This document shows, piece by piece, positions 8,895 through 16,399 of a DNA stretch of 31,402 nucleotides; the first letter of the stretch is position 1, and each line of letters starts with the position of its first letter. Source of the DNA: JADZAA01 sp039810485. Its GTDB lineage: Bacteria > Bacteroidota > Ignavibacteria > Kapaibacteriales > UBA961. Location of the stretch: positions 1-31,402 of the forward strand of contig JBDHXA010000034.1 in the NCBI GenBank assembly GCA_039810485.1, written 5' to 3'. The position numbers were made by a program, and so were the translations under genes. Below the pieces are notes generated by a model, which searched no databases, was not told where the DNA came from, and worked only from the letters and a program-made list of their open reading frames with translations.

Positions 8895-8948
8895 GCAAAT
8901 TATCAAATTACTGAAAATATTATTATGCATTTAGATGCTTATATGGAA

Positions 8949-9347
8949 TTACCAGACAAGACTGCCACGCAGCCGTAGAATACCAATTAGAATAAAAAGC
9001 AAAGTTATGACATAGCATAATAAAGTTTTGCGAAGACGAATAGATGATTCAGTATTTTTGCGCCACTTTGCGGGAATATGAGCGAAAGTAACTGCCGTCG
9101 ACATGATAACAAGATGTTCTGCCGTTTGCATAGAAAAAGTATCTGTAATAACTCTCATAAAAAGCATTGTCAATCCCAATGAAATTTGAGTGTCAATAGC
9201 TGAGACAAATACTAATCCTATGATTCTATCTGACTTAGTAAACCCTTTTTTGCCAATCAATGCAAAGAGATATTTGACGAGAGTTATTAATGCGGTCAGT
9301 ATTACAATCCATCGGAAATGAGAGTGAAGCAGAAGAATTATATTCAT
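8949..9347 (-). CDS. Small four-helix membrane protein, Bacteroidota 'cytochrome b'-like family
   Basis: A 132-residue integral membrane protein with four hydrophobic segments. The opening LLLHSHFRW, the later DTQISLGLTML and the AEHLVIMSTAV histidine helix match the pattern of small Bacteroidota proteins that are often labelled cytochrome B, in which the His residues are thought to be possible haem or metal ligands. Function is unproven. The frame extends 11 codons upstream to a TTG, but the ATG complementary to 9345-9347 is the natural start. A TAnnTTTG promoter box lies about 60 bases upstream on the minus strand. It converges with the HAD phosphatase gene, with 54 bases between the two stops. 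Confidence 0.7.
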   Translation of the reverse strand: MNIILLLHSHFRWIVILTALITLVKYLFALIGKKGFTKSDRIIGLVFVSAIDTQISLGLTMLFMRVITDTFSMQTAEHLVIMSTAVTFAHIPAKWRKNTESSIRLRKTLLCYVITLLFILIGILRLRGSLVW

Positions 9348-9409
9348 TATGTAGTATAGTTTCGTAGTAAAAAATAACAATATGAAAGTAACGTTTTAAC
9401 ATTAATTGG

Positions 9410-9417
9410 CAAAAATA
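9410..9417 (-). promoter_or_regulatory. Bacteroidota-type -7 box for the small membrane protein
   Basis: Read on the minus strand this is TATTTTTG, preceded by CG and followed by C, the same surroundings as the boxes before etfB, the tRNAs and the gene at 23699. It gives a leader of about 55 bases to the ATG at 9347. Confidence 0.45.
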
Positions 9418-9520
9418 CGAAAAACTATAAAGTGCATAGTGCCGCGGCATTCCGAGCAATATAAGGCAATTGAATGATAAATATAAATTAATATTGCCTA
9501 AATCAAATTGAGCAGCATAG

Positions 9521-10156
9521 ATGAAAATTGGTGTAATTGGCGGAAGTTTTGACCCTGTTCATACAGCGCATCTTGTTATAGCCGAAGCGTTTGCCGAGCA
9601 ATGCAACCTTCATTGTTGCTATGTAGTTCCAGCAGCAATCTCACCTTTTAAAATACGTTGCTTTGCAAATAATGAAGCAAGGATTACAATGCTCAAATTG
9701 GCTTTTGCCAATAATGAGCGTTTTGTAGTGGATGACCGTGAAATAAGGCGCGGAGGCGCTTCATATACAATTGAAACGCTTATAGAATATAAGCAAGAAA
9801 ACCCTAATGCAGACTTGTATTTTCTGATCGGAAGCGATGCGTTTTACAGCTTTACAAAATGGCACAAGTGGAAAGAAATTATATCAATTGCTCAATTATG
9901 TGTTGCTAATCGTCCTGTACCTAAGTCGGTTGAATTGGATAAATCAGATATGCAAACAACATTAACAGAGATATCTAATAATCTGCCGAATATTGAAATG
10001 AATAAGAAATATAAACCGTTGTTGATTAGTTCTCCGCTTCTCGAAATTTCATCAACAGACATGCGCCAACGCATTGCAGAAGGACGCACTATACGCTATC
10101 TAACGCCAGAGGCAGTTCGACAATATATTATAGAGCGCGAACTGTACATTAAATAA
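9521..10156 (+). CDS. nadD: Nicotinate-nucleotide adenylyltransferase
   Basis: This cytoplasmic nucleotidyltransferase adenylates nicotinate mononucleotide to deamido-NAD, the penultimate step of NAD synthesis. The 211-residue protein has the family signature at its start, IGVIGGSFDPVHTAHL, with the ATP-binding HxxH-type histidines. It continues with the substrate region GGASYTIETL, the LIGSDAFYSFTKWHKW segment, and the C-terminal ISSTDMRQRIAEG motif that binds the ATP phosphates, followed by the typical VRQYIIERELY end. Length is normal. The gene stands alone: upstream is the divergent membrane protein, downstream is a 200-base gap before etfB. Confidence 0.96.
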   Translation: MKIGVIGGSFDPVHTAHLVIAEAFAEQCNLHCCYVVPAAISPFKIRCFANNEARITMLKLAFANNERFVVDDREIRRGGASYTIETLIEYKQENPNADLYFLIGSDAFYSFTKWHKWKEIISIAQLCVANRPVPKSVELDKSDMQTTLTEISNNLPNIEMNKKYKPLLISSPLLEISSTDMRQRIAEGRTIRYLTPEAVRQYIIERELYIK

Positions 10157-10274
10157 TCAAGTATTACTAACGGCAATAGTCTATCGTGTGTTATTTCTTT
10201 TGCATCAAAGAGATAACAATGATTGAACATGTTTGCTGCCAAAGCAATATTTATGTCTTTCACTCGAATTTTCG

Positions 10275-10282
10275 TAATTTTG
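10275..10282 (+). promoter_or_regulatory. Bacteroidota-type -7 box upstream of etfB
   Basis: TAATTTTG, flanked by CG before and CAAATA after, fits the TAnnTTTG consensus. It lies 75 bases before the etfB ATG and would give a leader of about 65 bases for the etfB-etfA-nuclease operon. A TTG -33 element is not clear. Confidence 0.5.
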
Positions 10283-10356
10283 CAAATATAGATTGGAAGT
10301 TTGCAGTAATTACTCAGATTATTTTTTAAAATTAAACCGAATTTCCGAGTAGATTT

Positions 10357-11097
10357 ATGAATATCTTTGTTTGCATTTCTCAGGTGCCTGACACCACAAC
10401 AAAAATAACTGTAGCCCCCGACGGCAAAACAATGGCTGGAACGGGGGTAAAATTTATTTTGAATCCCTACGATGAATTCGCAATTGAAGAAGGATTACAA
10501 TTGCGCACCAAACATGGCGGCACAGTAACCGCTGTAACAGTAGGAGGGGACTCATCCAAGGAGATACTTCGCACAGCATTAGCTATGGGAGTTGACAAAG
10601 CAATTTTGATCAAAGACAATGAAAAATCAGATTCATTTTTCGTTGCTCAAAATCTTGCCGAAACAGTCAAGGGTAGTGACATTCTTATCTTTGGACGACA
10701 AAGTATTGATTTTGACTCATACAGCATGAGCTCTATGGTGGCAGAAATATTGGATTTGCCGTCGGTTTCAATGGCTTCTAAACTTACTATTAATGGAACA
10801 AACGTCGTAGTTGAAAGAGATGTTGAAAGCGGTAAGGAAACTGTCGCGACATCGTTGCCATGTGTAATCAGTGCTCAAAAAGGACTCAACGACCCTCGCT
10901 ATCCTAAATTACCTGATATTATGAAGGCAAAAAGCAAACCGATAGAAGAACGTGCTCCAATAGCATGTTCTTCTCGTGTTGAGACGCTATCTATGGAATT
11001 ACCAAAAACAAATCGAACCGGAAAGATATTAGGTGATTCTGATGCAGATATACGCGAATTAGTTCGCTTGCTGCACGAAGAAGCAAAAGTAATATAA
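10357..11097 (+). CDS. etfB: Electron transfer flavoprotein, beta subunit
   Basis: The 246-residue small subunit of the electron transfer flavoprotein, a soluble FAD/AMP heterodimer that takes electrons from acyl-CoA and related dehydrogenases. It starts with the typical IFVCISQVPDTTTKI and has NPYDEFAIEEGLQL, the GVDKAILI strand and the family segment ERDVESGKETVATSLPCVISAQKGLNDPRYP. The C-terminus (IRELVRLLHEEAKVI) is the usual hook onto the partner. Its stop at 11095-11097 precedes the etfA start by 20 bases. The order etfB, etfA, bifunctional nuclease is known from Bacteroidota genomes, which supports one operon. Confidence 0.96.
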   Translation: MNIFVCISQVPDTTTKITVAPDGKTMAGTGVKFILNPYDEFAIEEGLQLRTKHGGTVTAVTVGGDSSKEILRTALAMGVDKAILIKDNEKSDSFFVAQNLAETVKGSDILIFGRQSIDFDSYSMSSMVAEILDLPSVSMASKLTINGTNVVVERDVESGKETVATSLPCVISAQKGLNDPRYPKLPDIMKAKSKPIEERAPIACSSRVETLSMELPKTNRTGKILGDSDADIRELVRLLHEEAKVI

Positions 11098-11117
11098 TGT
11101 ATAACGGAGAAAAATTA

Positions 11118-12077
11118 ATGAATAGAATATTAGTTTACCTTGAAACTCATGGCAGCGGATTGAAAAGATCCTCATTAGAGGCAATAACTGCTGCAACTGC
11201 AACTGGAGCATCTGTAATAGGATTGATGACCGATGGCAATGAAACAGCCGCGCTATCTGGGTCTGAATACGGTTTGTCAACATGTTTGATTGCAAAGCAT
11301 CCGTTATTATCTGAGAAATCATCAATGGCAATTGCTACTACTATTGCACAAGCAGCAAAGCAAGAGAATGTTGATTATGTTGTTATGGCTGCAAACTCAA
11401 CAGGTAAAGAAATTGCGCCGCGCATAGCGGTAAAGTTGCAGGCAGGATATATTCCCGATGTGATTTCACTTGATGCAAGTTCGGATAAGATTATCGCAAA
11501 ACGCCCGGTTTATGCCGGCAAAGCAGTAGTTTCATTACAAGCAACAACCGCTCAATGTGTAATGACACTGCGTCCAAATGTATTTACTGCAAAAAAACAA
11601 GCCGCTTCTTTAAATGTTTCCGAGTTTATTCCGCTAATTGGCTCCAACGATGGCAGAGTTAAAATTACTGGACTTGTTAAAAATGAAGGAAAATTGGACG
11701 TATCAGAAGCCGATGTAGTCGTTTCTGGCGGGCGCGGCATAAAGGCGCCTGAAAATTATCATCTTGTCGAGGAACTTGCAAATGTTTTAGGCGGTGCTGT
11801 CGGCTCTTCACGCGCTGTTGTTGATGCCGGATGGCGCCCTCATACCGAGCAAGTAGGGCAGACCGGCAAAACAGTATCTCCCAATCTTTATATTGCTTGT
11901 GGAATTTCTGGTGCTGTGCAGCATTTGGCCGGAATGTCTTCTTCGAAAGTTATTGTTGCCATCAATAAAGATAAAGAAGCTCCGATTTTTAAAATAGCTG
12001 ATTATGGAATGGTTGGAGATGCTTTGGAAATACTTCCGAAACTGACCGACGTTTTGCGTTCGACGCTGCATAAGTAA
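11118..12077 (+). CDS. etfA: Electron transfer flavoprotein, alpha subunit
   Basis: The 319-residue large subunit of the electron transfer flavoprotein, which carries the FAD. The N-terminal half is the alpha/beta fold shared with EtfB. The C-terminal FAD domain is well conserved: GGRGIKAPENYHLVEELA, LGGAVGSSRAVVDAGW, EQVGQTGKTVSP, and LYIACGISGAVQHLAGM, ending with IFKIADYGMVGDALEILP. The frame is open seven codons upstream to an ATG at 11097, but the start at 11118 is chosen because GGAG lies nine bases ahead and the protein then begins at the family's usual point (MNRILVYLE). It is followed after 32 bases by the nuclease gene. No electron acceptor (ETF-quinone oxidoreductase) is encoded nearby. 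Confidence 0.96.
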   Translation: MNRILVYLETHGSGLKRSSLEAITAATATGASVIGLMTDGNETAALSGSEYGLSTCLIAKHPLLSEKSSMAIATTIAQAAKQENVDYVVMAANSTGKEIAPRIAVKLQAGYIPDVISLDASSDKIIAKRPVYAGKAVVSLQATTAQCVMTLRPNVFTAKKQAASLNVSEFIPLIGSNDGRVKITGLVKNEGKLDVSEADVVVSGGRGIKAPENYHLVEELANVLGGAVGSSRAVVDAGWRPHTEQVGQTGKTVSPNLYIACGISGAVQHLAGMSSSKVIVAINKDKEAPIFKIADYGMVGDALEILPKLTDVLRSTLHK

Positions 12078-12109
12078 ATGTATGCTTCTTTTACGCACAT
12101 GAATAACTT

Positions 12110-12751
12110 ATGAAAATTGCTCTTGAAATATTGGGACTTTCGGCCGCGCCAGCAAGCAATGGCACTTATGCTCTAATCCTAAAGGAAGTGGATGGAGACC
12201 GAAAATTGCCTATTGTCATAGGACAGCCAGAAGCAGCAGCTATCGGCTATGAATTGGAAGGCATGAAGCCGTCTCGCCCGATGACACATGATTTGCTGAG
12301 AAGCATTATTGAAGCTTTTGACGGTCGTTTAACCGAAGTGCTGATTCACGATCTTCGCGACGGCACTTTCTTTGCATCTCTTGTAATAGAAGGCGCTTCT
12401 TGTGATATAGATGCGCGCCCAAGCGATGCGATTGCTTTAGCTCTGCGCTTAAATGCACCAATCTATATTTTGGAGTCACTATTAGAAGAAGCAGGATTTG
12501 AAATAGATGAAAAAGATGAAGATCTAGACGATATAATTGCGCGTGAAAAAGCACGCGAAGCAAGAAAAGCAACACAGAATTCAGAGTTTTCATTAAGCGA
12601 GTCTGATAATCCCGACTCATTTTCGGATTCTAACAAAACAGAGCGCGATTTGCTTGAACAAATGCAAAAAGCAATTGATTCGGAAAATTACGAGAAAGCT
12701 GCAAAACTCCGTGATCGAATTGAAAAAATACGCAAAGAAGAGAAAGAGTAA
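12110..12751 (+). CDS. Bifunctional nuclease-family protein (DUF151) with C-terminal UVR motif
   Basis: A 213-residue cytoplasmic protein. Residues 1-~140 are a bifunctional nuclease domain (DUF151/BFN): KLPIVIGQPEAAAIGYELEG, RPMTHDLLRSIIEAF, and IDARPSDAIALALRLNAPIY. Plant BFN proteins have been reported to have DNase and RNase activity; the bacterial role is poorly known. After an acidic, charged linker (~145-185), residues ~185-213 form a UvrB/UvrC-type UVR helix pair (DLLEQMQKAIDSENYEKAAKLRDRIEKI), normally a protein-protein contact in excision repair. It sits directly behind etfA, an arrangement seen in other Bacteroidota, though nothing links nuclease and flavoprotein mechanistically. 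The tRNA promoter starts 20 bases after its stop. Confidence 0.9.
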   Translation: MKIALEILGLSAAPASNGTYALILKEVDGDRKLPIVIGQPEAAAIGYELEGMKPSRPMTHDLLRSIIEAFDGRLTEVLIHDLRDGTFFASLVIEGASCDIDARPSDAIALALRLNAPIYILESLLEEAGFEIDEKDEDLDDIIAREKAREARKATQNSEFSLSESDNPDSFSDSNKTERDLLEQMQKAIDSENYEKAAKLRDRIEKIRKEEKE

Positions 12752-12771
12752 GATAATTTAAATTATTTTCG

Positions 12772-12779
12772 TATTTTTG
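12772..12779 (+). promoter_or_regulatory. Bacteroidota-type -7 box for the tRNA pair
   Basis: TATTTTTG, preceded by CG and followed by C, lies 17 bases before the first tRNA base. That spacing suits a transcript starting a few bases ahead of the mature 5' end. It is identical in core and flanks to the box before the gene at 23699. Confidence 0.55.
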
Positions 12780-12796
12780 CTGTCCTAATCTGGATT

Positions 12797-12870
12797 GCCG
12801 AAGTAGCTCAGTCGGTTAGAGCAACGGAATCATAATCCGTGTGTCGGGGGTTCAAATCCCTCCTTCGGCA
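12797..12870 (+). tRNA. tRNA-Met (anticodon CAT)
   Basis: A complete 74-base cloverleaf: acceptor stem GCCGAAG/CTTCGGC, D stem GCTC/GAGC, anticodon stem ACGGA/TCCGT with loop ATCATAA, a five-base variable loop, and a T arm with TTCAAAT. The discriminator is A12870 and CCA is not encoded. The first pair is G-C and the anticodon stem lacks the three G-C pairs of initiators, so it is not the initiator tRNA. A CAT anticodon could also be tRNA-Ile2 after lysidine modification; the sequence alone does not settle this. Confidence 0.93.
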
Positions 12871-12892
12871 CTATTGCGCAGAATGTAATGGC

Positions 12893-12964
12893 GACCCCGT
12901 AGCTCAGTGGTAGAGCATCTGACTTTTAATCAGAGGGCCGTAGGTTCGAGACCTACCGGGGTCA
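12893..12964 (+). tRNA. tRNA-Lys (anticodon TTT)
   Basis: A complete 72-base cloverleaf: acceptor stem GACCCCG/CGGGGTC, D stem GCTC/GAGC, anticodon stem TCTGA/TCAGA with loop CTTTTAA, and a T stem GTAGG/CCTAC with TTCGAGA. The discriminator is A12964 and CCA is not encoded. It lies 22 bases after the CAT tRNA and is probably cut from the same precursor. Confidence 0.95.
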
Positions 12965-12966
12965 CT

Positions 12967-13007
12967 AAAAAAACCCTTGCAAGCAAAATGTTTGCTAGGG
13001 TTTTTTT
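12967..13007 (+). terminator. Terminator after the tRNA pair
   Basis: A run of A, then CCCT, a bulge TGCA, AGCAAA, a three-base loop, TTTGCT, AGGG and seven T. The inner six pairs and outer CCCT/AGGG pairs make a strong hairpin directly behind the tRNA-Lys. The A and T tracts make it potentially active on both strands. Confidence 0.8.
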
Positions 13008-13107
13008 ATGAATTTCATTGAATCATGCAGTAATGAAAAAATGAAATTCGCAAGCTGTTCCCTGAAAGCTTTCTTTGAGTAAGTTTATATTTTGCAAGGG
13101 ATAATAT

Positions 13108-13140
13108 AAAAGCCGAAGCCAATTAATGGCTTCGGCTTTT
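13108..13140 (-). terminator. Terminator of the OmpA-family gene
   Basis: A perfect 14-bp inverted repeat (13108-13121 with 13127-13140) around a five-base loop. The outer four pairs are A/T, so the transcript ends in U on either strand. It lies 21 bases past the stop of the minus-strand OmpA-family gene. Confidence 0.8.
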
Positions 13141-13161
13141 ATGTCGAGATTTGGTTGTAAT

Positions 13162-15114
13162 TTAATCGGCAGGAATTACTTCAATTACAACACAACGGTT
13201 GTAATGGCGACCTTCTGGCGTTTGATTAGAGAGTATTGAGTGTTCTGAATCGTCAGCTCCAAATCCGTAGCTTTGTATGGTGGCTCGTTTCCCGGCACTC
13301 TTCAAATTACGATCTAAAATATCACGAATTTCTTTGGCTCTTTGCACTGAAAGCTTTTGGTTTACATCGGGTTTGCCAATATTGTCGGTATGACCAATCA
13401 CATAGATTCGCGAACCGTCTGTAATCTTTGGCACAATTTCATTTTTAATTGTCGTTTCATAATTTTTGACTGCATCGGCATCGCCGTAGCGGAAGATTGC
13501 TCGAAATGCCTGCGAACGTGAAGTTTCGTTTTTGCGAGACAGCTCAAATTCTTTCTCTTGGGTATATACTTGTCCGTCGTTGCGAGTTGCATTTACAACG
13601 GCTGTATAGCGTCCCTTGTCGAGATTCCCAAGTATTGATTTAGCGTTAATTTCAGCGTCATTTCCGCTAAATGGCCCGAATGATTGATTTACTCCTTGCC
13701 CTTTTATTTGCACGGTCCATGATTGTATATTTGAGCTTTCGTCAATATTTAAAGACATCTCATTTTCGATAGGAGTGCTATCTACAGACACGATTTTTAT
13801 CATGCTGTCGAGATTAGAAGGCGAAATTTCAATGGCAACGCGACGATTTTCTTGATCAATCAACGGTTTGAATTCTGCAGGAGTGCGAGCGGTGCCAGAT
13901 GGATATTTAGGCATGTCTTGATCTTTAACATCAATTCTTGCAGGATCTAATCCGAAGGAACTGACCATATAATTCTTAACATTATCGGCCATGGTACGAT
14001 CGTCGCCGGAGTTAGGGTCCGAGCCGGTTAAAATGAGTTTAGCGCTTGGATTGTCACGCAGGCGGGAAGCGTAGATATTCATAACATTGTAATATATATC
14101 GGCCAGCATATTGTTTCGCTCTTTAATAGTGCCTGTTGCAATCTTTGTTTGATCGGCATCATACATGTTTTTCTCTGAAAAATTGGCAGCATCGCCAGAC
14201 GATAATTTTGCATAACGCGATGGGATGTCTGTATTTCCCTTGTCAAAAAATACGTATGGCAAGAGCGGAAAACGCTCGTCATACGTGCGCTTTGAATAGA
14301 CGCCGCTTGGAGCGAACAATGAGAATAACAAGTTTGTGTTATTGCTTACTATTAGCTGATCTGTTTCTGCCATTAAGCCTAAAGTTAGGCGAACGCCTCC
14401 ACGAATTGAAGGAGTACTCCAAACATCATCGAAGCTGTTTTGAAAAGCCGGGAAAGAAGTTTCTCGCTGATTAACGATATAGGAAAACTCTACAAAGGGA
14501 GACAGAAAGAACTGTTGATCGTTTTTGCGCTCAGAAATTGGTATATCGTAGCCAAAGCCGGTTGTAACGCCATACGTAAAGCCAACTGCGCCGGGCAAGT
14601 CGAGATCACCGGTTGCAGGAGTGGAAGTTTGTTTTATCGTTTTTGACAAATTTAATGCTAATAATGGGCCTGCAAAAGCATGAAGTCCGGGTCGCTTGGT
14701 AAAATGAATACGGAAAAGCGGCTCGAATGTTAAGTAAGAAAGATAGGTGTCAAATTTTGAAGGCGAGCTAGGATTGGTCTGATCATCGACAATCGAAGCA
14801 TTGCGAGAATCGTAATTAATTCTCAACTGCGCTCCCCAAAAAGATGTTGAGTTATATTCGCCAAACAAACCAAAGAACGGAGCAATGCCTGTTCCGTCAT
14901 TCCGTACGAATGGAACAAAATTTTGACCATTCGGTTGTGAAAGCAATTGATAACCCAATCCGGCCATATTGTACTGCAAGGCAAGATTAACGCCAAAACG
15001 CCATTTTGCGTCATCAACTTTATCTTGGGCAAAAGCAATATTATTGCAGCAAGCTAATAATACTACTATTATTGTCAAAGATTTTAAACTATTGTATAAA
15101 TTCTGAAAACTCAT
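13162..15114 (-). CDS. Outer-membrane protein with beta-barrel and two OmpA-like domains
   Basis: A 650-residue envelope protein. A signal peptide (cleavage near AFAQ, residue 30) is followed by ~220 residues with alternating hydrophobic and aromatic strands, compatible with an outer-membrane barrel. Residues ~285-432 look like a divergent OmpA-like domain: the opening strand VFFDKGNTDIPSRY, LILTGSDPN, and ENRRVAIEIS. After an Ig-like linker (~440-525), residues ~535-650 form a second, canonical OmpA domain: VIGHTDNIG with Asp577, the LSVQRAKEIRDIL helix and a final RHYNRCVVIEV. OmpA domains hold peptidoglycan, so the protein should tie the outer membrane to the wall. The ATG has AAGG nine bases ahead. 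It is monocistronic, with a -7 box upstream and a perfect hairpin downstream. Confidence 0.88.
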   Translation of the reverse strand: MSFQNLYNSLKSLTIIVVLLACCNNIAFAQDKVDDAKWRFGVNLALQYNMAGLGYQLLSQPNGQNFVPFVRNDGTGIAPFFGLFGEYNSTSFWGAQLRINYDSRNASIVDDQTNPSSPSKFDTYLSYLTFEPLFRIHFTKRPGLHAFAGPLLALNLSKTIKQTSTPATGDLDLPGAVGFTYGVTTGFGYDIPISERKNDQQFFLSPFVEFSYIVNQRETSFPAFQNSFDDVWSTPSIRGGVRLTLGLMAETDQLIVSNNTNLLFSLFAPSGVYSKRTYDERFPLLPYVFFDKGNTDIPSRYAKLSSGDAANFSEKNMYDADQTKIATGTIKERNNMLADIYYNVMNIYASRLRDNPSAKLILTGSDPNSGDDRTMADNVKNYMVSSFGLDPARIDVKDQDMPKYPSGTARTPAEFKPLIDQENRRVAIEISPSNLDSMIKIVSVDSTPIENEMSLNIDESSNIQSWTVQIKGQGVNQSFGPFSGNDAEINAKSILGNLDKGRYTAVVNATRNDGQVYTQEKEFELSRKNETSRSQAFRAIFRYGDADAVKNYETTIKNEIVPKITDGSRIYVIGHTDNIGKPDVNQKLSVQRAKEIRDILDRNLKSAGKRATIQSYGFGADDSEHSILSNQTPEGRHYNRCVVIEVIPAD

Positions 15115-15460
15115 TAAGTAACCTTTATCTATGATATTACAAATAAAATATTTGCAAAATTACTAAAAATTTTGGATAAAAGAATGTTTGGTTGTATATT
15201 GATAATTTTAACCTATTGAAAATTTTGCCTAACTTTACAACTATTTTCAATACAACCTAATCAAGTATTGCTTGTTGTCGCGATTTGTTGCAATTCCTAC
15301 AGCAACATATTTTAATTCAAAAAATAATATCAATTCATTTTGATAATGATATTCTTGATTTTATATCGCAATTGTAATATTTGTTAATTGGAAATTGATA
15401 GATTGTTGCTGTATATTAACGTTAGTTTATAATAGTTTTTCATTATTAATTTAAAAAACC
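15115..15460. other. 346-base AT-rich divergent promoter region
   Basis: The gap between the OmpA-family gene (minus) and the exported-protein pair (plus). Apart from the -7 box at 15155-15162 I see only AT-rich sequence, including a weak inverted repeat around 15331-15352, and no open frame with protein-like character. The promoter of the plus-strand genes must lie here, but no TAnnTTTG box is evident for it. Confidence 0.5.
15155..15162 (-). promoter_or_regulatory. Bacteroidota-type -7 box for the OmpA-family gene
   Basis: Read on the minus strand this is TAATTTTG followed by CAAATA, the same eight bases and right flank as the etfB box. It lies about 40 bases ahead of the ATG. Confidence 0.5.
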
Positions 15461-16399
15461 ATGACTATGAAATTGAATTTTGCGAGTATTGTGTTCGCAT
15501 CGGCTGCTTTTCTTCATGCTCCAAATATAACTGCCAATGGAAGCGGCACGTTAGTGCGTTATTCAGAAAATTCTGCTGTTTTGGCAGAATTGAACTCTCC
15601 AATAACACTGCAGTATTCTCTAAAATCTGGTGAAAAGTATATATTCTCTTCGCGAACATCTATGAAACAATCCATTGGAGAAATGGATATGACAACGTCA
15701 ATAGAATCAGGAAATGATATTATTCTTCATATTAAAGAAGCGCGTAATGGAACATATAAAATAGAAACAGAATTATCGCCGGTTAAAATTTCTTTGTCCG
15801 GCCTTCAGCACGGAGGTATTCCTGACACAACTATGGAAGTCAATCTATCTGACCAAACTAGCGAACCTGTCTTTGCAGATGCTCATGGCATTATTAAAAA
15901 CGATGAAAAGAAAGCTCCGCCAAAAAAAACTGAAAAGAATGACAAATCAATGCTCGCCAATGCTGCAATAAAACAATCAATCAAACAATCCATGAAAAGC
16001 ATATTGATGACATTGCCTGAAAAGCCGCTTAATATAGGCGATACTTGGTCGCGTGATGAGCAAGCCGAAGGCGCGTCTGAGTCAATACATATAAAAACAT
16101 CATTTATCTATACGCTCGATGATGTGATAGACACGCTAGGAAAACGCTGTGCTGTTATTGCGATGAAAACTAAAAAATTAACAATGGACGGATCAATGGA
16201 GCAAATGGGCATGAAAATGAACGTAGATGGCGACGGTTCGGCAAATGGTAGAATACTCATAGAAGTAGAGAATGGAATGCCCTTAGCAGGCAGAATTGCC
16301 ACTCAGATTGAAATGCGCATGGCTGTTTCTGGTCAAGAACAGATGATTATGCCTATCAGCACAGAAACTGTCAACGTATATGCAAGGAAATTGAAGTGA
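15461..16399 (+). CDS. Exported protein of unknown function (DUF6263-like)
   Basis: A 312-residue protein with a signal peptide (MKLNFASIVFASAAFLHAP region), so it is probably periplasmic or outer-membrane associated. The start may be ATG 15461 or ATG 15467; the latter gives the more usual signal peptide. After it comes a beta-rich domain, ITLQYSLKSGEKYIFSSRTSMKQ, then strands rich in Met, Ser and Lys, a charged linker with KKAPPKKTEKNDK (~150-165), and a second beta-rich half beginning LPEKPLNIGDTWSRDE. The overall pattern resembles the DUF6263 family of Bacteroidota, which has no known function. Its TGA overlaps the GTG of the next gene by four bases, so the two are co-translated and likely work together. 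Confidence 0.75.
   Translation: MTMKLNFASIVFASAAFLHAPNITANGSGTLVRYSENSAVLAELNSPITLQYSLKSGEKYIFSSRTSMKQSIGEMDMTTSIESGNDIILHIKEARNGTYKIETELSPVKISLSGLQHGGIPDTTMEVNLSDQTSEPVFADAHGIIKNDEKKAPPKKTEKNDKSMLANAAIKQSIKQSMKSILMTLPEKPLNIGDTWSRDEQAEGASESIHIKTSFIYTLDDVIDTLGKRCAVIAMKTKKLTMDGSMEQMGMKMNVDGDGSANGRILIEVENGMPLAGRIATQIEMRMAVSGQEQMIMPISTETVNVYARKLK

Noticed and set aside
9464..9499. Seven-base inverted repeat upstream of nadD
   Set aside because: The loop is 22 bases and AT-rich; without a second copy or a known operator it is not distinguishable from chance.
10219..10329. A 36-codon frame between nadD and etfB
   Set aside because: It spans the etfB promoter box, has no ribosome-binding site and no protein-like pattern; probably chance.
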